A stretch of 29,470 nt of DNA from Larix sibirica (GCA_004151065.3 NWUY0300013702.1:60770-90239), one strand, 5' to 3'. Positions 1-9,086 are shown, counted from the first letter of the stretch. The notes: a model not told the origin generated them from the letters alone. Program-made: numbers and translations.

Positions 1-685
1 AGTTATACAATAAATGACCATTACAAAATCCCCCGTAGGGGTGCACAAATTTCATGGAGAAGAGCTAAGAAGAAGATTTGCCTCGCTTGAAAATTTTCAT
101 TAGGTACTTCTTTCTCATTTTCAAGGCACATGTTACATGTGCATGATACATGTTTTCCCACCTAGCTGGCTTGGTGGTCAACAGCAAGTCCATATTCTAA
201 CATTGAAGAGAAATGTTGGCTAGAATTAGCCTCCTAGAGGGTAGTGCCCTACTTTTCTTTCTTTATTTTTTAGAAAATGCAACTTATAATACTTCAAATA
301 AACACTAGAGTTACAATAGATGGACATAAGAGTTACAACATAGAGACATAAGAATTACATGAAGATCCACATCCTATGAAAGCTAGGATGGCTAATATAT
401 GGACTTTCCCCAAGGAAATAAGTTGTATATTTGATCAGAATTTGGCAGATTAACTCTTGCAAACAACTTACAAATTGAAGATTGCAATTTGGAAAAATAT
501 TTTTCTTGCATTTTTTTGTAGTTTCAGCCTTGCTTTTCCCTTTAACAAGATTTAATAATGTGTTTTGATCCATTAGCATAGATCCATCTTAACCCCGGAT
601 CTATTAAGCATAAAGAGGGATAAAGAAAAAACAAGTGAAAACCTCTTGGCTTAAAAGATCGGGAGTTAAGATAAATCCATGCTAG

Positions 686-710
686 TTTATTTTATTTTAT
701 TTTATTTTTA
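686..710. repeat. TTTTA pentanucleotide microsatellite
   Basis: About five consecutive copies of TTTTA with slight length changes at both ends (the first unit is short, the last has an extra T). It is a simple repeat in AT-rich flanking DNA. Confidence 0.9.
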
Positions 711-734
711 TGCCGACTCTTTTTTCATTAAAAG

Positions 735-1205
735 TCAAACGTCTATTTTTTCCATTTTAATTTTACTAGCGTTACCCACATACGTACACAAAGATCTCTC
801 CCACCTCAATTTGTAAGAACACATGGCTTCTCTCAATCCATTAACTTGTTTTTCATTAAGATAGTTTATTTTCTTGTCTAGTATCATGTCTTTGTCCTTC
901 ATAATCTGTTGCATGAATTTTTGTTACGTGTGTAGAGTCACATGCAAGACATCATTAATGTCAACATACATTGTGACCATGTGCCATTGATCATTGATGA
1001 GAATCTCCATGGAAGATTTCGTTAGCAAATTTTAAATTTCCCTATAGGCGAGACAGTCTACTAGATAGACAATATGGGTTTGATTATCATACACCATAGT
1101 GCCTGAGTAGCTTTGCATTCATGCTAACCTTATAAATAACAAGTTCCCGTCTTGGTGGGTTTCATGTGTGAGGAGGCGGTCCATAATAGATGGAAATAGA
1201 AAACC
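735..1205 (-). pseudogene. Decayed coding-like tract, unidentified
   Basis: One minus-strand frame runs about 157 codons from 1205 to a TGA at 735-737 with only three internal stops (one TGA, two TAA). In DNA this AT-rich a random frame would be expected to hit a stop far more often. The translated pieces have a balanced composition and no repeats. One segment reads INDQWHMVTMYVDINDV and another NEKQVNGLREAMCSYKLRW. I do not recognise a family. It could be a remnant of a host gene or of an unrecognised ORF of a mobile element. There is no start codon context or splice site I would rely on. Confidence 0.35.
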
Positions 1206-1328
1206 TATTTAATAATATCTAGCCTATAATAACATCATGATCTTTATAGCAATATGCAAATACCAAGTGATGGAAAAGTGAACTCTTCCCCAAATAATCA
1301 AGATGTGACCTTGGATCTCAAAACACTA

Positions 1329-1333
1329 GAAGC
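1329..1333. repeat. Left 5-bp target-site duplication (AGAAG)
   Basis: AGAAG lies directly before the first LTR base at 1334 and is repeated exactly at 9519-9523, directly after the CA that ends the right LTR. Five bases is the usual duplication length for LTR retrotransposons. Chance agreement for one fixed pair of ends is about 1 in 1000, but I had some freedom in placing the right end. Confidence 0.6.
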
Positions 1334-1505
1334 GTTGGTGCATAATTAATAGCTCATTATTTAATTATCTATGCACATCCAATAAATAAATGATGCAGAG
1401 TAAATAGCATTGTAATTATCAATAAGCATTGGAGTTATCAAGATAAGATTTATCTTGATCTATCCATGCATTGATGGATCCCAAGTTTAAGCAAACTTAC
1501 TATTT
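1334..1505 (+). repeat. 5' LTR remnant of the copia element
   Basis: About 155-170 bp align with the start of the right LTR at 9087, at roughly 80% identity by eye. Shared landmarks are GTTGGTGCA at the start, GCACATCCAATAAATAAAT, and CCATGCATTGATGGATCCCA near 1463-1482. The first base pair reads CG here against TG in the right copy, a likely point change of the terminal dinucleotide. Similarity fades shortly after 1500, so the last 270 bp or so (TATA region, R and U5), and with it any primer-binding site, are missing or replaced. Confidence 0.8.
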
Positions 1506-1509
1506 CAAC

Positions 1510-2160
1510 GTGCCTAGTTCATTTTTTCTAGCCCCTTTGCCGTATTCTAATGGCCTCTTATCTCTTTTGTGCACCCTCCCCGCAACAATGGAAACAACCT
1601 TCACTACCAACCCATCGACCTGTCCTTGGGAACCACACCTGCCACCACTTACCTCCAGCAAGCACTCCATTATCCCACCAACACTCCCAACTACCGCCAA
1701 CGGCCTCCCCATACCGCCACTCAACCAACCCCTCTTTCCTGCCTGGACTCCCAACTACCATTGGTGGCCTCCCCCTACCACCTTGGCACTCCCAACTCCT
1801 TTGACAAATGCCCTCCTTTGTCTTGTTTCTTGGGCTACAATCCTACCCTAACTAACAAAGCACACCCTTGAACAAAGCATGGCCCCTCCAATTTCCATTC
1901 ATGCCTTTGCTACCAAATGACAACGACTCCACACATGGTTGTCCACATACCCATCACCACCTTAGTGAGTCAACCATGTGGCTACCACATCAATAGCACA
2001 ACAACCAACAACCCAGCACATGTCCTCTCCACATTGGCTTTTGCCATGTTAGTTGCCCAGTCACATTGCACAATCAATAGACCCACTCAAACAGTGCATG
2101 TGGCACTTCAAACCCCCCTGCAAGGTTCCACATTTGATTTTTGAAGGGAATTTTCAAATT
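1510..2160 (+). other. C-rich insert or leader with a Pro/Thr-rich reading frame
   Basis: The plus strand is strikingly rich in C and A compared with the rest of the window. One frame is open from a GTG at 1569 to the stop at 2142-2144 with a single TGA at 1869-1871, about 190 codons rich in Pro, Thr, Asn and His. A second frame (1471-1851) is also open for 126 codons, so low stop frequency partly reflects the C-rich composition. Imperfect internal repeats are present (CCCAACTACCGCC near 1687 and CCCAACTACCATTGG near 1750). I see no known domain. It sits where the rest of the LTR and the untranslated leader should be. Confidence 0.4.
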
Positions 2161-2163
2161 GAG

Positions 2164-2442
2164 GTAACTTTACCATTCAGACTCGAATTTTAGTGACATT
2201 TTTTCACAATGTCTTTTTAAGTCCTCTACACAACACCATATGTGATTTTAGTTTATTTTGCTATTTGATGTAGTTGAAATTGCTTTTGCTGCAAATAGGC
2301 AGGGCTCATAATCATTTTTGCAGCTTTCTAGGGGCATAACTTCCTCATACAGATTCGGTTTTAAGTCCCTTTTTTTAATTTATCTATTTTTTTGAGCTCT
2401 ACATAGTGGTGCACTTTATTTTAGCTAATTCTGCTCTGTAGG
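2164..2442 (+). repeat. Degenerate duplicated leader segment upstream of gag
   Basis: Two segments of about 110 bp (2164-2273 and 2335-2442) align with each other. Both open with a TAACTT motif, continue with an A-CAGA-TCG core, a long T run, a CTCTACA core, then TTTATTTTAG or TTTAGTTTATTTTG and a final TGTAG. Similar T-rich, TAACTT-type leaders occur ahead of gag in plant LTR elements. The second copy ends only about 14 bp before the gag start at 2456. Confidence 0.55.
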
Positions 2443-2455
2443 AACTTATTTGCGA

Positions 2456-3400
2456 ATGGCTACCACTAACCCTCATGAGGTTCGATTAATAAACACCAAT
2501 TAATACTCCTAGAAATCCTATATGAAAGACCTACTTAGAAGTAAAGATATTTATCGAATCACACTTGGGCAAGATCCTGTACCATTAAATATAGAGAAAC
2601 GTACAAAACGGTTGAATCACAATGATGAAGCAAGAAGCCTTATTGGTATGTCCATTTCTGAGGATCTAAAATTTCATATTAAGACTCTTGATACACCACA
2701 ACAAGCATTGTTCAAGATTGAGCAACTTTTTGGGAAAACCAATTTAATTTGTGCTCGTAAATTGAAGCATCAGCTCATTTCCCTCAAGTCGATAGAAAGC
2801 TCCAAAATTAAAGACTACATTACTAATTCAAGCTTTTAAGACTTCAACTTGGTGATTATGGAATCATTAAGCTAGATAATCAAGCAATCATGGCTATTCT
2901 TTCCAAGCTCAAAACTATTTTTGATAATTTTGCCTCTACATTTTATTCCACTAGAGATGCATTAAGTGCAAATTATAATATGCCTTCTTTTGAGCTGTTT
3001 TGTGAACAATTAACAAGTAAGCAAGACAAGCACTTGTGCATGGGTGTGCTTGATACAAGTTCTAAACAAAAAGCTTTGTTTGTTCACAACAACCAGGAAA
3101 CCAAACCCTCCACAAACAGTCCAAAGAAACCAAATCACCCACAACCACCGAGTCTCCTACAGTGACTCCTCCTCTTCCACCATCCCACTGCCACAAGGGA
3201 ACCAAATCCAACTTCCAAGGAGAAGAAACCAACTATGACTTGTTCTTTTTGCGGCAAAGATGGATATCTTGATACACATTATTGGAAGAAGATGCAAGCA
3301 TTGGAGATGGCCATGAAGAAGCACAATATTCAAATAGAAAATCCCTCCTCTTCTTCTTCTTTTTCTAAATGTCATGCTTTGTCTATAATGGCATGCAAAC
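2456..3400 (+). pseudogene. gag: Broken copia gag (first copy)
   Basis: The reading frame starts at ATG 2456 (MATTNPHEVRLINTN) and is stopped by TAA at 2501 and TAG within ten codons. The same frame reopens to 2839 with the UBN2-type gag signature of copia elements: a LLRSKDIYRITLG block, a NDEARSLIGMSIS block, and an LFG box. A frameshift near 2840-2890 moves the rest into another frame (2890-3165, then 3235 on). The RNA-binding knuckle at 3239 onward keeps CSFC but the expected His and the last Cys are both Tyr (GYLDTHY). Gag would form the particle shell and bind element RNA; this copy cannot make it. Confidence 0.85.
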
Positions 3401-3402
3401 CT

Positions 3403-3640
3403 AACAATGAGTGGATTTTAGACGCAAGGGCCTCTAATCATATGGCCAATAATAAGAATTTATTTTCTAACCTTGATGATTATACAACCCAATAAATTTT
3501 GTCGATGATAGTTCCCCTTTAAATGTTGTAGGAGCAAGAAGAATAGACCTCACTAATGGGCAAATTAACAATGTATTCCATGTTATTGCTCTCTCAACTA
3601 ATTTGCTTTCAATTTTTTAAATTTTCATTTAGGCGATGGA
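3403..3640 (+). pseudogene. Broken copia aspartic protease
   Basis: The protease start is seen as NEWILDARASNHMANN (about 3409-3456). In the family this region has an Asp-Ser-Gly catalytic triplet; here it reads Asp-Ala-Arg, which should abolish activity. The frame ends in TAA at 3493-3495 and resumes in a shifted frame (VVGARRIDLTNGQI-like, then VFHVIALSTNLLS). The enzyme would cut the Gag-Pol polyprotein. The same damaged triplet is present in the duplicate at 7525-8029. Confidence 0.8.
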
Positions 3641-4735
3641 AAAACCATTGAATTTTTGCCTCGCGATGTTGTAATCAAAGATCCAAAGGATCCAACTCAT
3701 GTAATAGCTTCAGGACATGAATATTTTTTTAATAAAAAATTGAATATTTTATGTATTTTTTGGTTGGTTGGTTTTTGGCATGAGCAATTTGGTCACTTAA
3801 ATTATCGTTACTTGCATTAGCTCCTAAAGCACCACGTGGTGCAAGGATTTCCCCTTATCTTGTGCAATAATTGTGTTTGTCATGGTTGTGTCTTGGGTAA
3901 GCATCAAAACAATTGATTTCCATTTGGTCAATCATGGTGACTCGAGAACCACTTGAATTGGTTCACAATGACATAAGTGGGTCATTCCCTACTCCATCTT
4001 TTTAAGTGCACGATAAATTCTCACTTTCATTGATGATTACATTCAATGCACATGGGTTTACTTCATTAAACTCAAAATTGAAGTTTTCAATCTTTTTGTT
4101 GCTCTTAGATGATTGGTTGAAAATTAGCCATGACATATAATCAAGAGAATTCGCATTGATAATGGTGAAGAATATGTTGATAAACACTTCATTAAATTTA
4201 TTAAAAAAATGACATTCAAATGTAGCATATTATGTCCTGCACTCCTAGTATAATGGAACAATTGAACGTAAAAATCGAACACTTAAAGAAATGACTAATT
4301 GTGTGGTTAATCAAAGATTTTAGCTCCACAGTTTTGGGCATAAGCAATCAATCGTGCTAATTATATATTGAATTATACTCCTACTAAAGCAGCAGTGAAT
4401 GTAACTTCAGAGAAAGCTTGGTCTAAGATGAAGCCTATTGTAAGTCATTTTAAAGTGTTTAGCTATGCAACATGGGTTTATATTCTAGATGAAAAGCATA
4501 AAGCAATGCCACCTAAAATGTGAGCAATGTATATTTGTTGGTTACAATGAAGATATTAAATCCTATAGGCTCTTTGTACCTCATAGTTCATTGGTTATTT
4601 ATTGGAGACATGTTCAATTTAATGAACATTCCTTGTCTTGTGTGCTTGGGCCTTCTTCTTTGCCACCTCTCCCTTGTTCTTCTTCCACTTCTCCAAGACT
4701 TGTATCTTTTTGTATGACGATCCTTCTTCTTTAGG
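3641..4735 (+). pseudogene. Broken copia integrase
   Basis: The GAG-pre-integrase zinc region is visible as H-X4-H (HEQFGH, 3779-3796) and CNNCVCHGC (3863-3889) in the same frame. The core follows with LVHND (near 3960), FIDDY and CTWVYFIKL (near 4030-4070), IRIDNGEEYVDKHF (near 4145-4190), and TIERKNRTLKEM (near 4260-4295), so the Asp, Asp and Glu of the catalytic triad can all be placed. The end reads CIFVGYNEDIKSYRLFVP (4520-4575). Several stops and frameshifts separate these blocks. Integrase would insert the cDNA copy into host DNA. The following linker (4740-4930) is also broken. Confidence 0.85.
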
Positions 4736-4929
4736 TGATGATCATACAACATAGCTTCTAGCTCCTCATCCTTAAGTTCAATTTGATGTTCCTACACCTT
4801 CAACTACTCCACTTTCAAAATGGGTTCAAAAAACAAGGGAAACTATTGGTAATTTGACAAATCCTCACAAGACTCGCTCTTAGTTTCACTCAATTCATTC
4901 AACTTTTATAGTCTAGCACATTGATACTT

Positions 4930-4942
4930 AAGATCTTCAAAC
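4930..4942. repeat. SINE target-site duplication, left copy
   Basis: AAGATCTTCAAAC, repeated exactly at 5162-5174. The two copies flank the SINE body precisely: this one touches the oligo(T) end. Confidence 0.9.
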
Positions 4943-5161
4943 CTTTTTTTTTGTACTAGGGGAATTGGCTGTTGGGGCGATGCAAATTCTCACGTTACAC
5001 GTGGTCGATTCTCGTCCACTACAACTATATCCCTAGGTGCACCCACATAACCCGCAAGCATGGGGCACGAGTAAGTCGGGGTGTTTTGAACTCATGACCT
5101 CTATTTACACCATGTCATCTCGTTTCACTTCATTTTCCAATCGAGCTACACCCCTACGGGA
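4943..5161 (-). mobile_element. tRNA-derived SINE inside the copia element
   Basis: On the minus strand the element begins near 5160 with CCCGTAGGGGTG, carries an A-box-like TAGCTCGATTGG (5137-5148) and a B box GTTCAAAAC (5083-5091) that fits GWTCRANNC, and ends in a short oligo(A), seen as nine T at 4944-4952 on the plus strand. Box spacing of about 57 bp is in the range of plant SINEs. It is flanked by a perfect 13-bp direct repeat, the hallmark of LINE-assisted insertion. The two boxes are the internal pol III promoter. At about 219 bp it appears full length. It sits in the integrase-RT linker, so it inserted after the copia element did. I cannot name the family. Confidence 0.88.
5083..5148 (-). 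promoter_or_regulatory. Internal pol III promoter (A and B boxes) of the SINE
   Basis: A box TAGCTCGATTGG at 5148-5137 and B box GTTCAAAAC at 5091-5083, read on the minus strand. The A box differs from the usual tRNA form by a local AG/GA change; the B box matches the consensus fully. Confidence 0.75.
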
Positions 5162-5174
5162 AAGATCTTCAAAC
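5162..5174. repeat. SINE target-site duplication, right copy
   Basis: AAGATCTTCAAAC, identical to 4930-4942. It follows the SINE 5' end (on the minus strand) directly. Confidence 0.9.
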
Positions 5175-6440
5175 TTATAAAGAAGTATGTGGCTATCTAT
5201 GAATAAATGAACTCCTTGTTGAAAGATGACACCTACGATCTTGTTCCTCTTCTCGAAGTTTGCAAGATTGTTTGTTACAAGTGGGTCTATGGAACTAAGG
5301 TTTTAATAGTTGGGAGTATGGACAAGTTTAAAGCCTACCTTGATGCCAAAGGGTTCTCACATGTTGAAGGTATTGATTACTCAAAAAATTTTCCCATGTT
5401 GTCAAAATGGATTCAGTATGACTTGTTCTTTGACTTCCTGCTTCTCAAGGTTAAGAAGTACATTATATGGATGTTAAAATCACCTTTCCACATGAGGACT
5501 TGAATGAAGAAATCTACATGGAAGAACCTCTAGGTTTTACTTAGGATGACTCCTCCCTTTTTTTATACCTTAAAAAGTCACTTTATGATCTAAAACAAGC
5601 TCCTTGAGCTTGGTACGAAAAGATGGATAGTTTCCTTCTTAGTTCCAATTTCTCTAGGTGTCAACCCAATCATAATGTCTACAATGTCTACAATGTCTAC
5701 ACTAAACATGTAAATGGTGACCTCTTTATCCTCGTTATCTATGTTGATGACCTACTTATCATTGGTAGTAATCACCATCAACTCAACCATGTGAAGTCTA
5801 GTCACACGACCCACTTTGAGACGTCTGACTTAATCCTCCTTCATTAATTCCCTGGTCTTCAAATCCAACAATTTGATAAAAGAATCTTTGTTTCTTAGCC
5901 CAAGTATGCTCTCAACCTTCTTCACCAATTTCACATGGAAGATTGCAAGTCTGCCACTTCTCCTTATCAATAAGGTGTCAAAAATTCTACCAAGTGTTGA
6001 ATTCCTAAGCTTGATCCTACTTTCTATAGACAATTGGTAGGAAGGCTTTTATACTTGACCCACACCCGACTAGTCCCTTCCTTTGCTATTGGTTTAGTCT
6101 CTCGCTTCTTGTAGGATCCTCATGAGAGTCATTGGAAGGCAACCAAACATATCCTTTGTAACATCATGGGTATTTATTAGTTCGACATTGAGTATACTAA
6201 AGGGAGTTCTTCTTCCTTGGCGGGGTTTACATATTTAAATTGGGAAAGTGATGTTGATGATTGGAAGTCTACTTTTGGTTACACTTTCAGCCTTGGTTCA
6301 AGTCCTATAACTTGGTCCAACAAAAAGTAGTATGCAATTGCTCTTTCTTCTACATAGGTATAGTATTGAGGTGTTGTCAATGTTGGTTGAAAAGTTTTTT
6401 AGATTCGACAATTGCTTTTAGAGTTTGGTTTTAGATTCAA
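5175..6440 (+). pseudogene. Broken copia reverse transcriptase and RNase H (first copy)
   Basis: RT blocks in order: DDTYDLVPL and KWVYGTK (5226-5300), DKFKAYLDAKGFSHVEGIDYS (5318-5383, where the family has Arg-Leu-Val), a frameshift near 5450, LKKSLYDLKQAP-like (5568-5600, with stops), and the catalytic YVDD at 5740-5751, intact. Thumb and connection sequence follow (QLNHVKSS, near 5779). RNase H is seen as HESHWKATKHIL (near 6120), DVDDWKSTFGYTFSLGSS (near 6250-6300) and ITWSNKK. Similarity to the second copy ends about 6440. There are numerous stops and shifts. The enzyme would copy element RNA into cDNA. Confidence 0.85.
5674..5700 (+). repeat. In-frame 9-bp triplication beside the RT active site
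   Basis: AATGTCTAC occurs three times in tandem, adding the residues Asn-Val-Tyr repeatedly about 13 codons before YVDD. Related copia elements normally carry this triplet once before their TKH motif, so two units are probably extra. The expansion keeps the reading frame. Confidence 0.8.
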
Positions 6441-6737
6441 CAACTACTCATAGAGATATCAAACATGATATCCAAATAATAACTAAGTTTGATATTAACT
6501 ATTACCGAGAAGCACACGATCCAAATGATTGCTGAACTAACAATCCACTATTAGAAAAATAACCTTATAAGAGTAGCCTTACATACGATGATTAATGATT
6601 TCAACATTTTATTATTAGATTGTATACTTGTCCACTTATAAAATATACATGTCTATCCTAGTTATGTAAAAATGTTAATTGAATTAATGCACATTAAAAA
6701 CAACAATATATAAATGTAACCAACAACCATACCAAAA

Positions 6738-6770
<33 letters not shown>
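6738..6770. repeat. (CAT)11 trinucleotide microsatellite
   Basis: Eleven perfect tandem copies of CAT, 33 bp, with no interruption. Perfect repeats of this length are often variable between individuals. Confidence 0.97.
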
Positions 6771-7421
6771 TATAAGTAGTCAACCCAACTAAACCAATGA
6801 AAATGTGTCTTATATTCAAATTCTTAATAGTTGTCATGCAAACAAGATGCCATTATTGTTAACAAAGCATAGATTGGCTTGTTGGGAGAATTGGTTGTGA
6901 TTCTCCCCAATAAGGTTCACATCTAGATCGTAACATGTTATGTTGAACATAGGAAATACCTTAATTCTTCCAGAATATCAATAACCATTTCTTCCTTAAC
7001 ACTTGACAACAACTTACCGCTCTTAAAAAAGAAAAAGAGATGCCATTATTCTTTACATATAAATGTTAAAACCCATTATTCCTTTTAAAAAAAAATCTTA
7101 CAACCCTTCTAAGAGAGAACATGCCAAAACTCCCACGCCGAGCACTTCAAAACAAAAGAAAGAGAAAGGAGAACTATACATTCGCCGCATATTATATCTT
7201 TAGCTTTTCAACGCCCCCACCCTAAGTTTCTTTGGCACAACTATTTTGTATTTAGTTCATATCTAGCTATAGAAAGAATCCAAACGAACGAACCACCCAC
7301 ATTTCCATCCCTCATCTACCAACAATTCAATCCCTTGCGAGCTTCAAAAATCTCCCTCTTTTTAATGTGTGCATCTTCCCGGAGGCCACTGCAGAAGAGG
7401 CAGTAAATCAAAGCAGAGCAG

Positions 7422-7496
7422 ATGTCTGTCTATGCACAGACTGTGGGGTTTGGATCTGGCGCTATACTTGGTTCAATATTGCAAGATTGGCATTGA
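7422..7496 (+). other. Possible 5' end of a host gene (short ATG frame)
   Basis: ATG at 7422 opens 24 codons beginning MSVYAQTVGFGSGAILG and ending in TGA at 7494. It is preceded by about 300 bp of A/C/T-rich, leader-like DNA without upstream structure of a retroelement. A longer frame (7369-7569) overlaps but runs through the N into duplicated copia sequence, so it is not real as written. The frame could be the first exon of a gene cut off by the join at 7524, or chance. No family recognised. Confidence 0.15.
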
Positions 7497-7523
7497 GAAA
7501 TTAGGGAGAGATATACACACGTA

Positions 7524-7524
7524 N
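7524..7524. other. Single ambiguous base (N), probable assembly join
   Basis: The only N in the window. Everything right of it for 505 bp duplicates 3272-3776; nothing left of it does. The base aligned with it in the other copy is G3271, the bases before that do not match. Confidence 0.9.
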
Positions 7525-8029
7525 ATACACATTATTGGAAGAAGATGCAAGCATTGGAGATGGCCATGAAGAAGCACAATATTCAAATAGAAAATCCCTC
7601 CTCTTCTTCTTCTTTTTCTAAATGTCATGCTTTGTCTATAATGGCATGCAAACCTAACAATGAGTGGATTTTAGACGCAAGGGCCTCTAATCATATGGCC
7701 AATAATAAGAATTTATTTTCTAACCTTGATGATTATACAACCCAATAAATTTTGTCGATGATAGTTCCCCTTTAAATGTTGTAGGAGCAAGAAGAATAGA
7801 CCTCACTAATGGGCAAATTAACAATGTATTCCATGTTATTGCTCTCTCAACTAATTTGCTTTCAATTTTTTAAATTTTCATTTAGGCGATGGAAAAACCA
7901 TTGAATTTTTGCCTCGCGATGTTGTAATCAAAGATCCAAAGGATCCAACTCATGTAATAGCTTCAGGACATGAATATTTTTTTAATAAAAATTTGAATAT
8001 TTTATGTATTTTTTGGTTGGTTGGTTTTT
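7525..8029 (+). repeat. 505-bp near-identical copy of 3272-3776 (copia gag/protease)
   Basis: Constant offset of 4253 bp over the full length, with one visible difference (A against T in the A run near 7992). It repeats every defect of the first copy: the damaged knuckle end, the Asp-Ala-Arg protease triplet, the TAA after TTQ, and the downstream frameshift. Identity stops abruptly at both ends, on the left at the N and on the right inside a GGTT/T run. The flanking copia copies are only about 80% alike, so this block is either very recent or an assembly artefact. Confidence 0.95.
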
Positions 8030-8100
8030 TCAAGTTCCGATCCAATTCCAACTTGTTTCCAGTTTTTGGGGACCACCTGTTGGTGACCGGTCCGGCACTA
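8030..8100. other. Short unassigned segment between duplicate block and second RT
   Basis: About 70 bp with no match to the first copia copy. It contains GACCACCTGTTGGTGACCGG, which holds a small imperfect palindrome. A deletion or join has removed everything from the protease to the RT thumb in this copy. Confidence 0.4.
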
Positions 8101-8992
8101 ATAACATTGAGATCAACTAGGTGAAGTCTAGTCTTATGACCCAGTTTGTGATGTTTGACTTCAGCCTTGTTTATTATTTTCTTGGTCTTCAAATCCAACA
8201 ATCCAAAAAGGGGATCTTTTTTGTTTTTTCCCCACCTAAGTATGCTCTTAACCTTCTTCACCAGTTTCACATGGAAGACTACAAGTCTACCCCTACTCCC
8301 TTTCAATTAGGTGTCAAACTTTATGCCAAGTGTTCAACTCCTAAGGTTGATCCTAGTTTGTATAGACAGTTGGTAGGAATTCTTTTATACTTCACCCATA
8401 CTCAACTAGACCTCTCCTTTGATGTTGGTTTACTCTCTTGCTTCATCCAAGATCCTCATGAGAGTCATTGGAAGGCACCAAAGCATATTCTTCACTACAT
8501 CCAAGATACTTATCAATTTATATCAAGTATACTGAAGGGGGCACTTCTTCCTTAGTGGGATTTGCAAAATCAGATTAGGCAAGTGATGTTGATGATCAGA
8601 AGTCTATTTCTGGTTACACTTTCAACCTTGGTTCGGGTCCTGTCACTTGGTCCAGCAAAAAGCAACATGAAATCACTCTTTCTTCTATAAAGGTACAGTA
8701 CAGAGGCGCTCTCAATGTCAATCAAGATGTTTTTTGGATTCAAAAATTGCTCACAGAGTTTGGTTTTTCCCAAGATCAGCCTACAACTCTTTCGTGTGAC
8801 TGTCAGAGTGCCATCCACATTGCATACAATCCAATTGAGCATCAACACACAAAACACATTGAGGTACATATGCACTGTATACAGTATCACCTTCATGATC
8901 AAGTTCTTGACTTGCAATTTTGTCATTCAAAAGATCGAGTCCTAGAAGTTTTCACCAAGACACTCACTGAAACCAAGTTCCTTCATCTTTGA
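8101..8992 (+). pseudogene. Truncated copia RT end and RNase H (second copy)
   Basis: The frame opens with the RT thumb and connection (VKSSLMTQFVMFDFSLVYY near 8123-8178, then FLGLQIQQSKKGIFF). It stays open to 8555 (RQLVGILLYFTHTQLDLSF near 8365), then is broken by a stop at 8553-8555 and a frameshift. RNase H follows: DVDDQKSISGYTF (8589-8625), GPVTWSSKKQHE, and in another frame LTEFGFSQDQPTTLSCDCQS and the closing VFTKTLTETKFLHL, ending in TGA at 8990. The catalytic RT core is absent. It is better preserved than the first copy and ends where a copia pol gene should, about 95 bp before the 3' LTR. Confidence 0.85.
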
Positions 8993-9077
8993 TCCTTGCT
9001 CGAGATGAAGGAATTTGTCTTTACAGGGAGATAACATGTAAATGCTCTTTCCTTCCCCTCATCACCAAGTCAATCTT

Positions 9078-9086
9078 ACAGGAGGA
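9078..9086 (+). promoter_or_regulatory. Polypurine tract of the copia element
   Basis: ACAGGAGGA lies directly before the TG that starts the 3' LTR. In LTR elements this tract primes plus-strand DNA synthesis. It is short. Confidence 0.6.

Larger units (their letters stand above)
1..1328. other. Flanking AT-rich DNA, no intact gene
   Basis: No open frame here has a recognisable domain. The stretch holds a TTTTA microsatellite at 686-710 and a decayed coding-like tract on the minus strand at 735-1205, both listed separately. A short open frame on the minus strand at 355-579 shows no motif and lies in AT-rich DNA, so I treat it as chance. This is probably the sequence into which the copia element at 1334 inserted. 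Confidence 0.6.
6441..7523. other. Unrelated DNA between the two copia halves
   Basis: No copia similarity is seen from about 6440 to the N at 7524. The left part is AT-rich with the CAT microsatellite (6738-6770). The right part, about 7100-7420, is less AT-biased, pyrimidine-rich in places (AATCTCCCTC near 7350), and leads into a short ATG frame at 7422. It has the look of flanking or 5'-untranslated host DNA rather than element sequence, but no domain is visible. Confidence 0.5.

Noticed and set aside
31-45. CCCGTAGGGGTG at the window start, the same 12 bases as the SINE 5' end
   Set aside because: The match stops after 12 bases; no A box, B box or tail follows. The string is partly palindromic, so chance or a short shared motif is enough.
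1500-1761. Overlapping minus-strand frames opposite the C-rich block (Gly-rich proteins)
   Set aside because: They are mirror products of the C-rich plus strand; no start context, motif or support.
7950-8306. 118-codon minus-strand frame across the duplicate block and second RT
   Set aside because: It is antisense to recognised copia protease and RT sequence and spans a junction between unrelated blocks.
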